A stretch of 51,016 nucleotides of DNA. It comes from Phycisphaerae bacterium (GTDB lineage Bacteria; Planctomycetota; Phycisphaerae; UBA1845). Position 1 is the first letter of the stretch. Every line of letters starts with the position of its first letter. The stretch lies in contig JAJDDP010000010.1 in NCBI GenBank assembly GCA_029260235.1, forward strand, positions 1-51,016, read 5' to 3'. The position numbers and the translations under genes are program-made. Shown piece after piece: positions 34,830-43,369 of this stretch. The notes under the pieces are model-generated. The model had not been told where the DNA came from. It searched no databases and was given only the letters and a program-made list of their open reading frames with translations.

Positions 34830-36115
34830 GATCGTTCCACGGTCAGGTCCAAGAAATGCGTCGAACACGAAATACACGGGTCGTAGTTTCTAATCGCCTG
34901 CTCACAGGTCCATTTGAGTTTCTCGTCGGGCAGATCCAAATTGGCCTCTACAAAATGCCAGAGATCCTTCTCGATGATCTTCTGATTGACGGCTGTGGGC
35001 GACACGATCTTGGCATCGGTGATGATTCCTTGATCGTCGATGGTGTAGCGATGGTAGCAAATGCCGCGCGGCGCTTCGGTACATCCGTACCCCGTGCCCG
35101 CCCTCACCGTTACAGGCTCGAACGGCTTATCCGGCACCTCGTAACTGTCGATGATGCGGATGGCTTCCTCGATTGCGTAGACCACTTCGACGGCCCGAAC
35201 GGTAATACTGCGGAAGGGGTTGCGAACGATTGGAGGAAGCCCTGCCTTCTTCGCTGCTGAACGGGCAGCGGGCGTAAGCAGATCGTAGTTCATCGCATAA
35301 CGAGCCAGCGGGCCGACGTGACAGATATCACCATTCTCGCGGTGCGAATGGAGGGCGGTGGAGTGTTCCACATGTTCCTCGATCAGCACGTTGTCATATT
35401 CGCTGATAGGCACATCAAGTCCACGGTTAGAAACGAGTCGTCCTTCATTGAGAGGGTACTCCTCACCGTGTCGGAGACAAACGAACTCGTAGTCTTGCTC
35501 AAAATCTTGAAATTCAAAACCAGCCACCAGCTCAACAGTCTGCAAGGCAGCTCCGAGCGCCCAGTCCAGCTCTCCGCGGAGATTCTTCAACGCTGACGGC
35601 TTGGGAGACTTGTAAAACCCGCCAACACGAACATTGATCGGATGCACTTCACGTCCACCCAGAACGGTCATCAGCCCGTTGCCTAGCTTCTTTAGCCGAA
35701 GTCCCATCTTAACCACATCGGGATGATCCTTGGCCAGCTGGATGGCGTCTTCGTAGCCCAGGAAGTCTGGGGCATGCAGCATGAACATGTGGAGTACGTG
35801 GCTTTCGATCCACTCGCCACAATAAAGCAGCCTGCGCAGTTCGCGTATCTGTGGCGAGACTCTTACCTCACAGATGGATTCCATCGCGTGTACCGCCCCC
35901 ATGAGATAAGCGACCGGGCAGATGCCGCAGATACGGGCGGTGATGTCCGGCGCCTCGGTGTAGTCACGTCCACGGAGCAACGCTTCAAAGAATCGGGGCG
36001 GCTCGAAGATCTTGAGCTTGACCTCTTCCAGCTTGTCATCGTGAATCTTGACGTGCATCGCACCTTCACCTTCGACGCGTGCCAAGTAGTCTACGTTGAT
36101 GGTTCTATTGGCCAT
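34826..36115 (-). CDS. hydA: [NiFe] hydrogenase large (alpha) subunit, group 3b type
   Basis: A 429-residue catalytic subunit. The L1 motif [10 protein letters not shown] gives C63 and C66; the L2 motif DPCISCSTH gives C414 and C417, followed by a nine-residue tail that the maturation protease would remove after His420. Together these four Cys bind Ni-Fe. The sequence and the accompanying beta, gamma and delta subunits match NAD(P)-linked cytoplasmic bidirectional hydrogenases (sulfhydrogenase type). The ATG at 36115 has GGAGAG; the extension to 36172 is Arg/Ser/Gln-rich and lies in the upstream gene. Confidence 0.93.
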   Translation of the reverse strand: MANRTINVDYLARVEGEGAMHVKIHDDKLEEVKLKIFEPPRFFEALLRGRDYTEAPDITARICGICPVAYLMGAVHAMESICEVRVSPQIRELRRLLYCGEWIESHVLHMFMLHAPDFLGYEDAIQLAKDHPDVVKMGLRLKKLGNGLMTVLGGREVHPINVRVGGFYKSPKPSALKNLRGELDWALGAALQTVELVAGFEFQDFEQDYEFVCLRHGEEYPLNEGRLVSNRGLDVPISEYDNVLIEEHVEHSTALHSHRENGDICHVGPLARYAMNYDLLTPAARSAAKKAGLPPIVRNPFRSITVRAVEVVYAIEEAIRIIDSYEVPDKPFEPVTVRAGTGYGCTEAPRGICYHRYTIDDQGIITDAKIVSPTAVNQKIIEKDLWHFVEANLDLPDEKLKWTCEQAIRNYDPCISCSTHFLDLTVERS

Positions 36116-36899
36116 GCTTGAGGCTCTCCTTCCTGAACGCCTCTGCCCCTGCGTTGAAGGTGCGGAGGGCAAGCTTCACCTGCCTTTCCGGCACATCCAG
36201 CGATTCCTGCCACGTCTGGGTCAGCGAAGCGGGGTTGGGTGATTCTTTAGGCCCGAAGCACGCATAACAGCCGCGATCATAATGCGGACAGAGCGCTCCG
36301 CAGCCAGCTTGGGTGATCGGTCCCAGGCAAGGCGTGCCATGGGCAACCATCACACAGACATGCCCAGCCTGTTTGCACTCCACACATACGCTGTGGTTGG
36401 GAATGTTGGGTTTGCGTCCATTTAGCGTGGCGTTGAGGAGTTCGAGCAGCTGGCCCTTGCTAACCGGGCAGCCGCGCAGCTCGAAATCTACGGTAACATG
36501 ATCAGCCACAGCGGTAGATGTCGCCAGCGTATCGATGAACTCGGGCGTAGCGTAAATGATGCGTATGTACTCCTCAACATCGGCGAAATTTCGCAACGCT
36601 TGAATGCCGCCGGCTGTCGCACAGGCGCCGATCGTTATCAGGAGCTTCGAGGTCTTACGGATCTCATGAATGCGCTCCACATCATGCGGCGTAGTAATGG
36701 ATCCTTCGACCAAGGATATATCGTAAGGCCCTGGCTGGGTAGCACGCGACGCTTCAGGAAAATAGGCGATGTCCACAGCTTCGGCGATGGCCAACAGCTC
36801 ATCCTCGCAATCCAGGAGGCTCAACTGACACCCATCGCAGGATGAAAACTTCCAGACAGCCAGCTTGGGCTTCTTCGCAGGTGCGGCGGTCATGTTCAT
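36105..36899 (-). CDS. hydD: [NiFe] hydrogenase small (delta) subunit, group 3b type
   Basis: A 264-residue iron-sulfur subunit relaying electrons between the Ni-Fe site and the flavoprotein. Proximal cluster ligands: C21-x-x-C24 (SSCDGCQLS), GACATAGG and [10 protein letters not shown]-terminal cysteines ([36 protein letters not shown]) bind two more clusters. The ATG at 36899 has GGGAG 8 nt upstream and is preferred over a GTG at 36905 that overlaps the hydG stop with too short a spacing. The 3' end overlaps hydA by 11 bp. Confidence 0.93.
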   Translation of the reverse strand: MNMTAAPAKKPKLAVWKFSSCDGCQLSLLDCEDELLAIAEAVDIAYFPEASRATQPGPYDISLVEGSITTPHDVERIHEIRKTSKLLITIGACATAGGIQALRNFADVEEYIRIIYATPEFIDTLATSTAVADHVTVDFELRGCPVSKGQLLELLNATLNGRKPNIPNHSVCVECKQAGHVCVMVAHGTPCLGPITQAGCGALCPHYDRGCYACFGPKESPNPASLTQTWQESLDVPERQVKLALRTFNAGAEAFRKESLKHGQ

Positions 36900-36901
36900 G
36901 G

Positions 36902-37759
36902 TCACAACTCCCGAACGCTAAAAGCCGATTTAATGTGGTCGTAGCGAAACACGGGCCCATCCTTACAGACAAAATGGGGTCCTAGTTGGCAGTGGCCACA
37001 AAACCCAACCGCACATTTCATGTTGCGTTCCATGGATACATAAAGGTTCTCAGCAGCAACACCGCGATTAATCAACGCAATGGCTGAGTATTTCATCATC
37101 ACTTCAGGGCCACAAATCAGTCCAGTCGTGCGCTCGGGATCAAAATCCACTCGCTTGATCAGTTCAGGAACCACGCCAACGTGACCTCGCCAGCGCCCCA
37201 AGGCACTGTCCACCGTCACCTCGACGTCCAGATCTAGATGACGGCGCCATTGCTTGATTTCGTCACGGTATAAGATCTCATCCGGATCCCGTGCGCCATA
37301 GAGCAGGATGATCCGATTGTAGGCTTCTCGCTCTTGGAGCAGGTGATAGAACGCTGGCCTAAGCGGTGCCAGCCCCAGACCGCCAGAGACAAGCACCACG
37401 TCCCGGCCGCGGATTTCGTCTACGGGCCAGGGAGTCCCGAACGGACCCCGTAACCCGACGACGGTATGACGGCCAAAGGTCTCCATGGCCCGCGTAAGCT
37501 GGCCGACCGCGCGGATGGTATGGATCATCTTCTCGGGGTTGGCTGGATCTCCGCTGATGGACACCGGGATTTCTCCGATGCCTCCAACGTAGACCATGTT
37601 GAACTGCCCCGGCTCAAATGAAGACGGCAGATCACCGTTGGCCGGAGCCAGTTCCCAGGTGAACGTGCCGGGGAGCTCGCGACGAACGCGCTGGATGCGA
37701 TACGGTCGAGGCAGCATGGGATCGGCAGGCAGTTCGGTTCTTTGGAGCTCACTTAACAT
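36902..37759 (-). CDS. hydG: Hydrogenase gamma subunit: FAD/NAD(P)-binding ferredoxin reductase
   Basis: A 285-residue flavoprotein, the NAD(P)H-docking subunit. FAD domain with [22 protein letters not shown] (about residues 48-70); the NAD(P) part with [15 protein letters not shown] (about 122-136) and [13 protein letters not shown]-terminal [2Fe-2S] motif, [19 protein letters not shown], is typical of HydG/dihydroorotate dehydrogenase electron-transfer proteins. The start overlaps the previous gene by 11 bp. Confidence 0.93.
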   Translation of the reverse strand: MLSELQRTELPADPMLPRPYRIQRVRRELPGTFTWELAPANGDLPSSFEPGQFNMVYVGGIGEIPVSISGDPANPEKMIHTIRAVGQLTRAMETFGRHTVVGLRGPFGTPWPVDEIRGRDVVLVSGGLGLAPLRPAFYHLLQEREAYNRIILLYGARDPDEILYRDEIKQWRRHLDLDVEVTVDSALGRWRGHVGVVPELIKRVDFDPERTTGLICGPEVMMKYSAIALINRGVAAENLYVSMERNMKCAVGFCGHCQLGPHFVCKDGPVFRYDHIKSAFSVREL

Positions 37760-38219
37760 GGTACATATCCAAGAGTCTTAGCCGCGTCGATTGCAATCGG
37801 TCCATGATGACCGGGACGAACTGTTGCATCAGGGCGAACCCAAAGACAGCATCATCTTCCATCAGCGCCCGCACCTTGGCAGCATCGAAGCGAACTGCCT
37901 CGACCTCCAGCGAGGCATAGGCGTCGAAATGCCATTTCCTCGGCTCCACCAGCCACGACCAGCCCAACACCTCTCCCGATTCGATGGTGTCGATCTTCAT
38001 GTGGCCCTTGGGCTGCCCATACAACTCTAGGACGACCCGGCCCGCTTTGATCAAGAAGAAGTGTTCTGCCGATTCGCCTTCCTTGCAGATCATCTCGCGG
38101 GCTTCAAAGTGCGTTTCGGTGGCAAGGTTCGCCAGTAGTTCAAGATGCTCGGGTGAGAGATCCTTGACCAGCGGCTGTTCCTTCCAGTTCAGGTGTTGCT
38201 GCTCTTCTCGCTCAGGCAT
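37749..38219 (-). CDS. Cyclic nucleotide-binding (CRP-like sensor) domain protein within the hydrogenase operon
   Basis: A 156-residue protein that is only a cNMP-binding-type beta-barrel: LSPEHLELLANLATETHFEAREMICKEGESAEHFFLIKAGRVVL, IESGEVLGWSWLVEP (the phosphate-cassette position has GEVLGWSWL), and a final C-helix (VRALMEDDAVFGFALMQQF). There is no DNA-binding helix-turn-helix, so it is not a CRP-type regulator. It overlaps hydB (8 bp) and hydG (11 bp), so it is made in fixed ratio with the subunits; it may bind the complex and modulate activity. The ATG at 38219 has GGAGG. Confidence 0.88.
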   Translation of the reverse strand: MPEREEQQHLNWKEQPLVKDLSPEHLELLANLATETHFEAREMICKEGESAEHFFLIKAGRVVLELYGQPKGHMKIDTIESGEVLGWSWLVEPRKWHFDAYASLEVEAVRFDAAKVRALMEDDAVFGFALMQQFVPVIMDRLQSTRLRLLDMYHVK

Positions 38220-39360
38220 GACAGTCCTCCGCTTTGCTGGTCGCCGCGACGGCACCATCTGCGGCGCGAATGGCTGCGACTTCCTCGGTTAGATCGATTC
38301 CTACTGGGCACCAGGTGATGCAGCGACCGCAGCCCACGCAACCACTAGTGCCGAATTGTTCGTGCCATCCCGAAAGCTTGTGCGTGAGCCACTGCCGGTA
38401 GCGTGACATTGTGGATGACCGGGCGTGACCGCCAGCTGCGTAGGAGAAATCCTGATTGAAGCACGAGTCCCAGCGACGCCACCGCTCTGCATGGTCGCCA
38501 GTCAGATCCGTCGTATCTTCAACGGTCGAGCAGAAACAGGTGGGGCATACCATGGTGCAGTTGGCGCAACTCAGGCAGCGATCAGCTACCTCATGCCAAC
38601 GGGGATGCTCCAGATTTCTAGACAAGAGCTGAGCTGCATTGTCCCCATCCATCGAACGCGACATCTCCTTGGCCGTCGCTTCGATCTGCTTCTCTGCTTG
38701 GGCCACATCGGCTTCGTCGGCTTCGCAGTGGGGCACTTCCTTCATGATCGCCTCTCCAACGGCTGAGCCGGCTTCGACGAGGAAATCATGACGTTTAGGA
38801 GTGAGCAGCTCAGTCAGGCAGAGATCGAAATCACCTCTATGCTCAGGTCCGGTTCCCATTGATGCACAAAAACACGCGGGCGATGACGTCGTGCAATTCA
38901 CGGCTACGATGAAAGTATCTCGTCGGCGGGCGGCGTAACCCGAGTCAACATGCTCGTTTTCGAGAAACACCCGGTCCAGAATGGAAAGCGCTTGGCGCTC
39001 ACAGGCCCGAACACCAAAGAACGCCTGTTTGACCCCCGCAGGTGCTTCAGGCTGAAACGACATGCCTTCCAGCGTAACCTGAAAGAGCCTCTCTTCAGCC
39101 GGATAAAGGAACTTCTTCCATGTGTGAGGCCCCAGGGTGAACCCGAACACCGCTTGGTCCTGTCGCCTCACCAATCGATAGGCACCGGGAGATTGATCCT
39201 CACCCCAACCCACAGGCAGGTCCGTATCCGACTCCAGTTCGTCGTAGATGATGGCTCCATCTCCGACAGTCGGGCCCAAAATTCTGTAGCCGCGGTCACT
39301 CAGGGCAGCGATCAGCGCTCCAAGGTCACCGCGAGCCATCCTCATCCGGTTATGAGACAT
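38212..39360 (-). CDS. hydB: Hydrogenase beta subunit: 4Fe-4S protein, sulfhydrogenase type
   Basis: A 382-residue iron-sulfur subunit. An N-terminal beta/alpha domain has [10 protein letters not shown] and [12 protein letters not shown]; it is followed by two C-terminal ferredoxin-type motifs, [16 protein letters not shown] and [16 protein letters not shown], for two [4Fe-4S] clusters. It links the catalytic module to HydG. The ATG at 39360 has GGAG 7 nt upstream; the frame is open to 39555, and that N-terminal extension cannot be excluded, but it overlaps the 81-residue gene below. Confidence 0.9.
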   Translation of the reverse strand: MSHNRMRMARGDLGALIAALSDRGYRILGPTVGDGAIIYDELESDTDLPVGWGEDQSPGAYRLVRRQDQAVFGFTLGPHTWKKFLYPAEERLFQVTLEGMSFQPEAPAGVKQAFFGVRACERQALSILDRVFLENEHVDSGYAARRRDTFIVAVNCTTSSPACFCASMGTGPEHRGDFDLCLTELLTPKRHDFLVEAGSAVGEAIMKEVPHCEADEADVAQAEKQIEATAKEMSRSMDGDNAAQLLSRNLEHPRWHEVADRCLSCANCTMVCPTCFCSTVEDTTDLTGDHAERWRRWDSCFNQDFSYAAGGHARSSTMSRYRQWLTHKLSGWHEQFGTSGCVGCGRCITWCPVGIDLTEEVAAIRAADGAVAATSKAEDCHA

Positions 39361-39361
39361 C

Positions 39362-39607
39362 TCATGCTCCGCTTTCTTGGGCTGGTGTGGAGTACAGGAG
39401 TGTGGAGCGTGCAGCCGGTACATGGCTGACATTGAAGCTATCTTCGGCACGCCCATGAACTGCTCCCACCGAGGTATTCTCCGTGGTGCAGTGACCCACC
39501 GCTCGTGGAGAGGTGGCCTTTGAGATGGAGACAGCCAAGGAGCCCAGCTTGTCACCGAGTCGGAGAGATCTCCGCCAGGTACCCGGCCATGCTTTGGAAA
39601 GTGTCAT
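39362..39607 (-). CDS. Small leader gene of the hydrogenase operon (81 aa, unknown)
   Basis: The ATG at 39607 follows AGGAGG with 8-nt spacing, the strongest ribosome site in this region, and the stop is 1 bp before hydB. It lies between the sigma-54 promoter and hydB, so it would be the first gene of the transcript. The product (residues 1-35 basic, SLRLGDKLGSLAVSISKAT) has no domain I know. It could be a real small protein, a translational coupler for hydB or a chance frame; the spacing argues for use. Confidence 0.45.
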   Translation of the reverse strand: MTLSKAWPGTWRRSLRLGDKLGSLAVSISKATSPRAVGHCTTENTSVGAVHGRAEDSFNVSHVPAARSTLLYSTPAQESGA

Positions 39608-40081
39608 CGGACTCGCCTCCTGGTCCTAGTGGGAGCGCTGCCCGAGAGATCGACCCTCGGCTCTGCATAGGTTCAAGAGAAGCAAACCAGATGCCAAACG
39701 GGCACGTTTCAGTCAAAATGAGACACTAATCTTCGTCCAAGGTGTGACAGCTGCGTGCCTCTCTGGGGCGACACATGTTGACGTAACCCAACGCTCCTCG
39801 GATTATGCAGTTGCTTGGCTCTCTCAATCCTGGGAGACAGGTCAGCCAAGATGGTAGGTCGAGCTTGACGCATTGATTCTTCCAGAGGAGCCCAATCAGC
39901 CGGGCGACCAAGCAGCAGGTGTTGACTGTGTCCGCGTTGCTAACCTTCAGGGCGCTCGTTGATTGGTCGAAGTAGTTGCATCGCTACATCGACAGATGCC
40001 GGCGGCTGGCCGAGGTCCGTGAAGCGTATTCTTCGGACCATGGCTACCTGACCCGGGTCTACTGCCCACGTCATACGCGGG
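39608..40081. other. Hydrogenase upstream region
   Basis: This 474-bp stretch holds the sigma-54 promoter at 39681-39698. An inverted repeat GTCGAaGTAG/CTACaTCGAC lies at 39966-39993, and a hairpin GGTCC..GAAG/CTTC..GGACC near 40015-40043 may end the regulator transcript. A single GCGTTG half-site (on the minus strand) lies at 39789-39794, about 120 bp upstream of the predicted start point. No gene is convincing; an open frame at 39726-39911 lacks a ribosome site. Confidence 0.5.
39681..39698 (-). promoter_or_regulatory. Sigma-54 promoter of the hydrogenase operon
   Basis: On the minus strand: TTGGCATCTGGTTTGCTT, with GG and GC exactly 12 bases apart as required for -24/-12 elements. Transcription would start near 39670, 63 nt before the small leader gene and 310 nt before hydB. 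A sigma-54 activator gene lies next upstream in the same orientation. Confidence 0.7.
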
Positions 40082-41722
40082 CTAGTCTTGGGCGTCTGGC
40101 TTGACGAGCTTCATCCTCTTGATTCTTGAGGCCAGCGTGGTTGGCCTGATGTCCAGAAGCTCGGCTGCGCCGCCGGGGCCTTGGACCTGCCAATTGGTTT
40201 GATCCAGGGCGGCAAGAATGTTCTCTCGTTCTCGCTGTTTCATCTCGGCGTCTGCAACCACAATCGTCGGCGAGGCTGGTGCGGATGCGCGATTCTGCTG
40301 CTGCTTCTTCAAACTCTGCTGCGGAAGATTGAAGCGAATCTCGCCCTTTCGAGAAGTGATTACCGCTCGCTCGATCACATTGAGCAGTTCGCGCACATTT
40401 CCGGGCCAATCGTATCTCTGCAGCGTTAGGATGTTGCCCTCGCTCAACCCTTTGCACGGGCGATTGAACCTGCGCGAAGCTTGTCGAAGAAAGATGTCCG
40501 CCAGCAATGGAATGTCCTCCTTCCGCCTGTGCAGAGGCGGCACCTCGATGGGGAAGACATTGAGGCGGTAGAACAAGTCCTGACGAAATCGGCCTGCATC
40601 AACTTCCACTTTCAAGTCGCGGTTGGTCGCCGCGATGATACGCACATTGGCCTCACGCGTTTTCTCTTCGCCGATCCGCTCATAGGATCCTTCCTGCAAA
40701 ACGCGAAGGAGTTTGCTCTGGAGCTCCAACGGTATCTCGCCCACCTCGTCGAGAAGGAGCGTTCCACCATTGGCTAACTCAAATCTTCCGGCTCGATCAC
40801 GGATAGCCCCAGTGAATGCGCCTTTGACGTGGCCGAAGAATTCGCTCTCGTAGAGTTCGCGGGGTACCGAGGCGCAGTTGACCCGGACCATCGCCCGCGT
40901 GCTTCGCCCACTCCGCCGATGGATTTCCTGGGCTACGAGTTCCTTGCCCGTCCCGGATTCTCCGAGAATCAGGACGTTCGCATCGGTGGGGGCAACGAGC
41001 TCGATCTGCTGAATGATGCTTCGAAGGGCAGCGCTGTTGCCCACGATGTCGCCGTAGGCCCGCGCGTCGGAGATTTCTTCGCGCAGGTAGGCATTCTCCA
41101 GTTCGAGCTGTCCGCGAAGAGACTCGATTTCCCCAAAAGCACGCGCGTTGGCTATAGACGCTGCCGCAAGGTCGGCGATTGTGCGTAGCCAATCTAGACA
41201 AGGCTGTCCCAGCGTGGCCCGCGTGAAGATGGCCAACACACCGAGGATCTCTCCTTTGAACACCAGCGGCTGCCCCGCAAAACCACGAATGCCTTCTGCT
41301 GCTGTCCAGTCAGGCATAGCGATCCACTTGGAATCCTTCTCTATATCCATCACCGATAGGCATTCGCCGCTCGCTGCAATCCGGCCGACTTTGCGCGATC
41401 CAATGGGCATGCGCCTGAAATCACCATCGAGACGCGTCCATGGCGCTGCGCCTTCCCGTCTCGAGCGACCTGCACTAGCCACCAAGTGAAGGCAGTAGGT
41501 TTGGTCGGGGCACTCCTGGCGCATCGGACACTTCGAGCAGACATCTCCCGGCCTAACCAGCCAGATGCGGGCGAGGGCTATCAGCTCTTCCTCCGCGAGG
41601 CGGTCAACGACCGCGCTCAGCACACCGTCGAGTGCTCGCTGTTCTCCCATCTCGAGCAGCAGGCTTTGCAGTGCTTCCGACACTGACATGCGTTCGCCCA
41701 GGGTGGCCATAGCAGCCATCAT
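40082..41722 (-). CDS. Sigma-54-dependent transcriptional activator with GAF domain and four-Cys motif
   Basis: A 546-residue enhancer-binding protein of the NorR/NifA/HoxA class. An N-terminal GAF-type sensor (about residues 30-195) contains C62-x2-C65-x5-C71-x5-C77, suited to an Fe-S cluster or redox switch. The AAA domain has Walker A GESGTGKE (254-261), GAFTGA (301-306, the sigma-54 contact) and [10 protein letters not shown]; the C-terminus is a Fis-type HTH ([19 protein letters not shown]). Start uncertain: ATG 41722, 41710 and 41689 are all possible and none has a clear ribosome site. It most likely controls the hydrogenase and the divergent operon. Confidence 0.92.
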   Translation of the reverse strand: MMAAMATLGERMSVSEALQSLLLEMGEQRALDGVLSAVVDRLAEEELIALARIWLVRPGDVCSKCPMRQECPDQTYCLHLVASAGRSRREGAAPWTRLDGDFRRMPIGSRKVGRIAASGECLSVMDIEKDSKWIAMPDWTAAEGIRGFAGQPLVFKGEILGVLAIFTRATLGQPCLDWLRTIADLAAASIANARAFGEIESLRGQLELENAYLREEISDARAYGDIVGNSAALRSIIQQIELVAPTDANVLILGESGTGKELVAQEIHRRSGRSTRAMVRVNCASVPRELYESEFFGHVKGAFTGAIRDRAGRFELANGGTLLLDEVGEIPLELQSKLLRVLQEGSYERIGEEKTREANVRIIAATNRDLKVEVDAGRFRQDLFYRLNVFPIEVPPLHRRKEDIPLLADIFLRQASRRFNRPCKGLSEGNILTLQRYDWPGNVRELLNVIERAVITSRKGEIRFNLPQQSLKKQQQNRASAPASPTIVVADAEMKQRERENILAALDQTNWQVQGPGGAAELLDIRPTTLASRIKRMKLVKPDAQD

Positions 41723-41740
41723 AGCGGCGTTACGAAGTAT

Positions 41741-41777
41741 CGCAACGCAATCGCGTAGAGTACGACATTGCGTTGCG
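41741..41777. promoter_or_regulatory. Enhancer-like inverted repeat between regulator and AhpD operon
   Basis: CGCAACGCAAT (41741-41751) and ATTGCGTTGCG (41767-41777) are perfect reverse complements separated by 15 bp. The centre is about 110 bp upstream of the start point predicted from the sigma-54 promoter at 41843, typical for an upstream activating site. The adjacent activator is the natural candidate to bind it. Confidence 0.6.
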
Positions 41778-41842
41778 TAAGCCGCTGCGGGCGAAAATCC
41801 ATAACTTCAATTAGGTAAAGCACTTGCGCTGAGCATACCAAC

Positions 41843-41858
41843 TGGCATGCCTGATGCC
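41843..41858 (+). promoter_or_regulatory. Sigma-54 promoter of the AhpD/thioredoxin operon
   Basis: CTGGCATGCCTGATGCCC (from 41842): TGGCATG, four bases, ATGC; GG and GC 12 bases apart. Start point expected near 41870, about 50 nt before the ATG at 41920. Confidence 0.65.
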
Positions 41859-41919
41859 CTAAGCACTTGCAGTTCAGGCCGTGACGAGCACGGCTGTCAC
41901 CATGAGAAGGAGAACAGAA

Positions 41920-42483
41920 ATGCCACGTTTGAATCCAATCGACACAGCGACGGCGGACCCCGAGGCCAAGACTCTTCTAGAGAGCGTGCAAAAGAAGATG
42001 GGCATGACACCCAACATGTTGAGGACCATGGCAAACGCACCGGCTGTGCTTGAGGCGTACCTGGGATTCAGCGCCGCGCTGCAGGGCGGAGTTCTTCCGC
42101 CCAAACTTCGCGAGCAAATCGCCCTGACCGTCAGCGAGTTGAATCGCTGCCAGTATTGTCTCTCCGCGCACACCGCCCTTGGGAAGATGGCTGGCCTTTG
42201 TGACGAGGAGATCGCGGACAGTCGTCGCGGTGTGTCGCCGGATCGGAAGACCGAAGCGGTGCTGCACTTCGCCCGCAAGGTCGTAACGGAGCGCGGTTGG
42301 GTGGGCGATGACGATGTGGCAGCCCTACGTGCAGCCGGCACGACAGACGCTGAGATGGCGGAAATCGTGGCTGTCGTATCCTTCAACATCTTCACCAACT
42401 ACTTCGATCATGTAGCGCGTCCGGAAGTGGACTTCCCCGAGGTCGCGGCGCCGAGCGACAAACCCGCCTGCGCCTGCGGTTGA
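41920..42483 (+). CDS. Carboxymuconolactone decarboxylase/AhpD-family protein
   Basis: A 187-residue protein of the CMD/AhpD family. The active-site motif CxxCxxxH is C77-Q-Y-C80-L-S-A-H84, as in peroxidase-linked AhpD proteins that reduce via a dithiol. The helical core has ALTVSELNRCQYCLSAHTALGK, and the C-terminus ends with a Cys-rich tail (ACACG) that could bind metal. The ATG at 41920 follows AAGGAGAA. It leads an operon with thioredoxin- and DsrE-like genes, so a role in thiol redox or oxidative stress defence near the oxygen-sensitive hydrogenase is reasonable. Confidence 0.88.
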   Translation: MPRLNPIDTATADPEAKTLLESVQKKMGMTPNMLRTMANAPAVLEAYLGFSAALQGGVLPPKLREQIALTVSELNRCQYCLSAHTALGKMAGLCDEEIADSRRGVSPDRKTEAVLHFARKVVTERGWVGDDDVAALRAAGTTDAEMAEIVAVVSFNIFTNYFDHVARPEVDFPEVAAPSDKPACACG

Positions 42484-42524
42484 GCCGTCAAGACATCTAT
42501 GCACAAAACAAGGAGACAACTGTC

Positions 42525-42881
42525 ATGGCAACCCAAACACATCGTGCCTTCACGCTCAACGGAGACAATTTTGAGCAAGAAGTGCTCAAGAGCGAGCAAA
42601 CTGTGCTCGTCGATTTTTGGGCAGAATGGTGCTCACCGTGCAGAGCGCTCGGGCCCGTTGTCGAAGAGATTGCGGCCGACTTCGAGGGACGCGCTAGAGT
42701 TGCGAAGGTCGACGTGGACCAAAACAAGTCGCTCGCCGCACAATACGCAATCAACTCGATTCCAACCCTGCTGTTCTTCAGGGACGGTGAAGTCGTCGAC
42801 CGCATTCAGGGCGTGGTTTCAAAGAGCGAGCTAGCCGTCAAGCTGACGGCGTTAGCAGATGGTAAGTCGGCCGACAATTGA
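42525..42881 (+). CDS. Thioredoxin-like protein (WCSPC)
   Basis: A 118-residue thioredoxin fold with redox motif W35-C-S-P-C39 (Ser instead of the usual Gly), cis-Pro loop SIPTLLFF and the full beta-alpha-beta pattern. Ser in the motif is uncommon and may alter redox potential. The start at ATG 42525 has AAGGAG upstream. It probably recycles the AhpD-like protein or other thiols in the operon. Confidence 0.9.
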   Translation: MATQTHRAFTLNGDNFEQEVLKSEQTVLVDFWAEWCSPCRALGPVVEEIAADFEGRARVAKVDVDQNKSLAAQYAINSIPTLLFFRDGEVVDRIQGVVSKSELAVKLTALADGKSADN

Positions 42882-42924
42882 ATACAGCAGCGGCCTCAAA
42901 CTTCAACACAAAAGGAAGAAGAGA

Positions 42925-43297
42925 ATGAAAGCAGCGATCATCATACTGTCCGATCCAAAATCGGGATCTGAAGAAGCACTGGGCCGCGTGTTCAATGGTT
43001 TGGCAACCGCTTATGATTTCAAGCAGCAGGGCGACGAAGTGTCGGTGCGATTCCAAGGGACGGGAACGCGGTGGATCGGTGAACTAAGCAAGGCCGGTCA
43101 TGCCGCATGAGCTCTTCGAAGCTGTGAAGGATACGGTTGCGGGCGTCTCCTGTGGTTGTGCAGACGTATTTGGTGCAAATGAGGAAGCCGTGAACTCTGG
43201 CTTCGAGTTGATCAAGGATAATCCGGTCCCGGGGACCTCGGGGCTGGCAAGCCTACGGAAACTTGCAGCCGATGGATTCACCATACTGACCTTCTGA
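42925..43297 (+). pseudogene. DsrE-family gene split by a frameshift
   Basis: Two adjoining frames together form one DsrE-type protein. The first, 42925-43110, gives MKAAIIILSDPKSGSEEALG...TRWIGELSKAGHAA; the second, 43100-43297, gives HELFEAVKDTVAGVSCGCADVFGANEEAV and so on. They read in different frames and overlap by 11 bp around catgccgcatgag. Removing the frame change (net +1 or -2 bases near 43100-43110) restores a continuous protein of about 123 residues with the conserved GVSCGCADVF segment. A true inactivation, programmed frameshift or assembly error are all possible; the second frame also has its own ATG at 43100. Confidence 0.7.
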
Positions 43298-43308
43298 TAG
43301 GATTCTCG

Positions 43309-43343
43309 AGGGGGGCGTGTGCAAGGATTGTACACGCTCCTCC
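43309..43343 (+). terminator. Hairpin between the DsrE-type gene and the flavin-binding protein gene
   Basis: GGGGGGCGTGTGCA pairs imperfectly with TGTACACGCTCCTCC in the gap just before the next ATG at 43370. There is little T-run after it, so it may act as an attenuator or mRNA processing structure. Confidence 0.4.
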
Positions 43344-43369
43344 CGTTCTTGGCATGAGGAGAGCACGCG

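Noticed and set aside
36116-36172. N-terminal extension of the hydrogenase large subunit
   Set aside because: Arg/Ser/Gln-rich and within the small-subunit gene; ATG 36115 has a good ribosome site and the family normally starts there.
39726-39911. 61-codon minus-strand frame upstream of the hydrogenase promoter
   Set aside because: No ribosome site and no domain; lies upstream of the predicted sigma-54 start in the regulatory region.
43350-43363. TGGCATGAGGAGAGC resembling a sigma-54 site
   Set aside because: It would place the start point beyond the ATG at 43370 and overlaps that gene's ribosome site. It also shows that TGGCAT hits can occur by chance.
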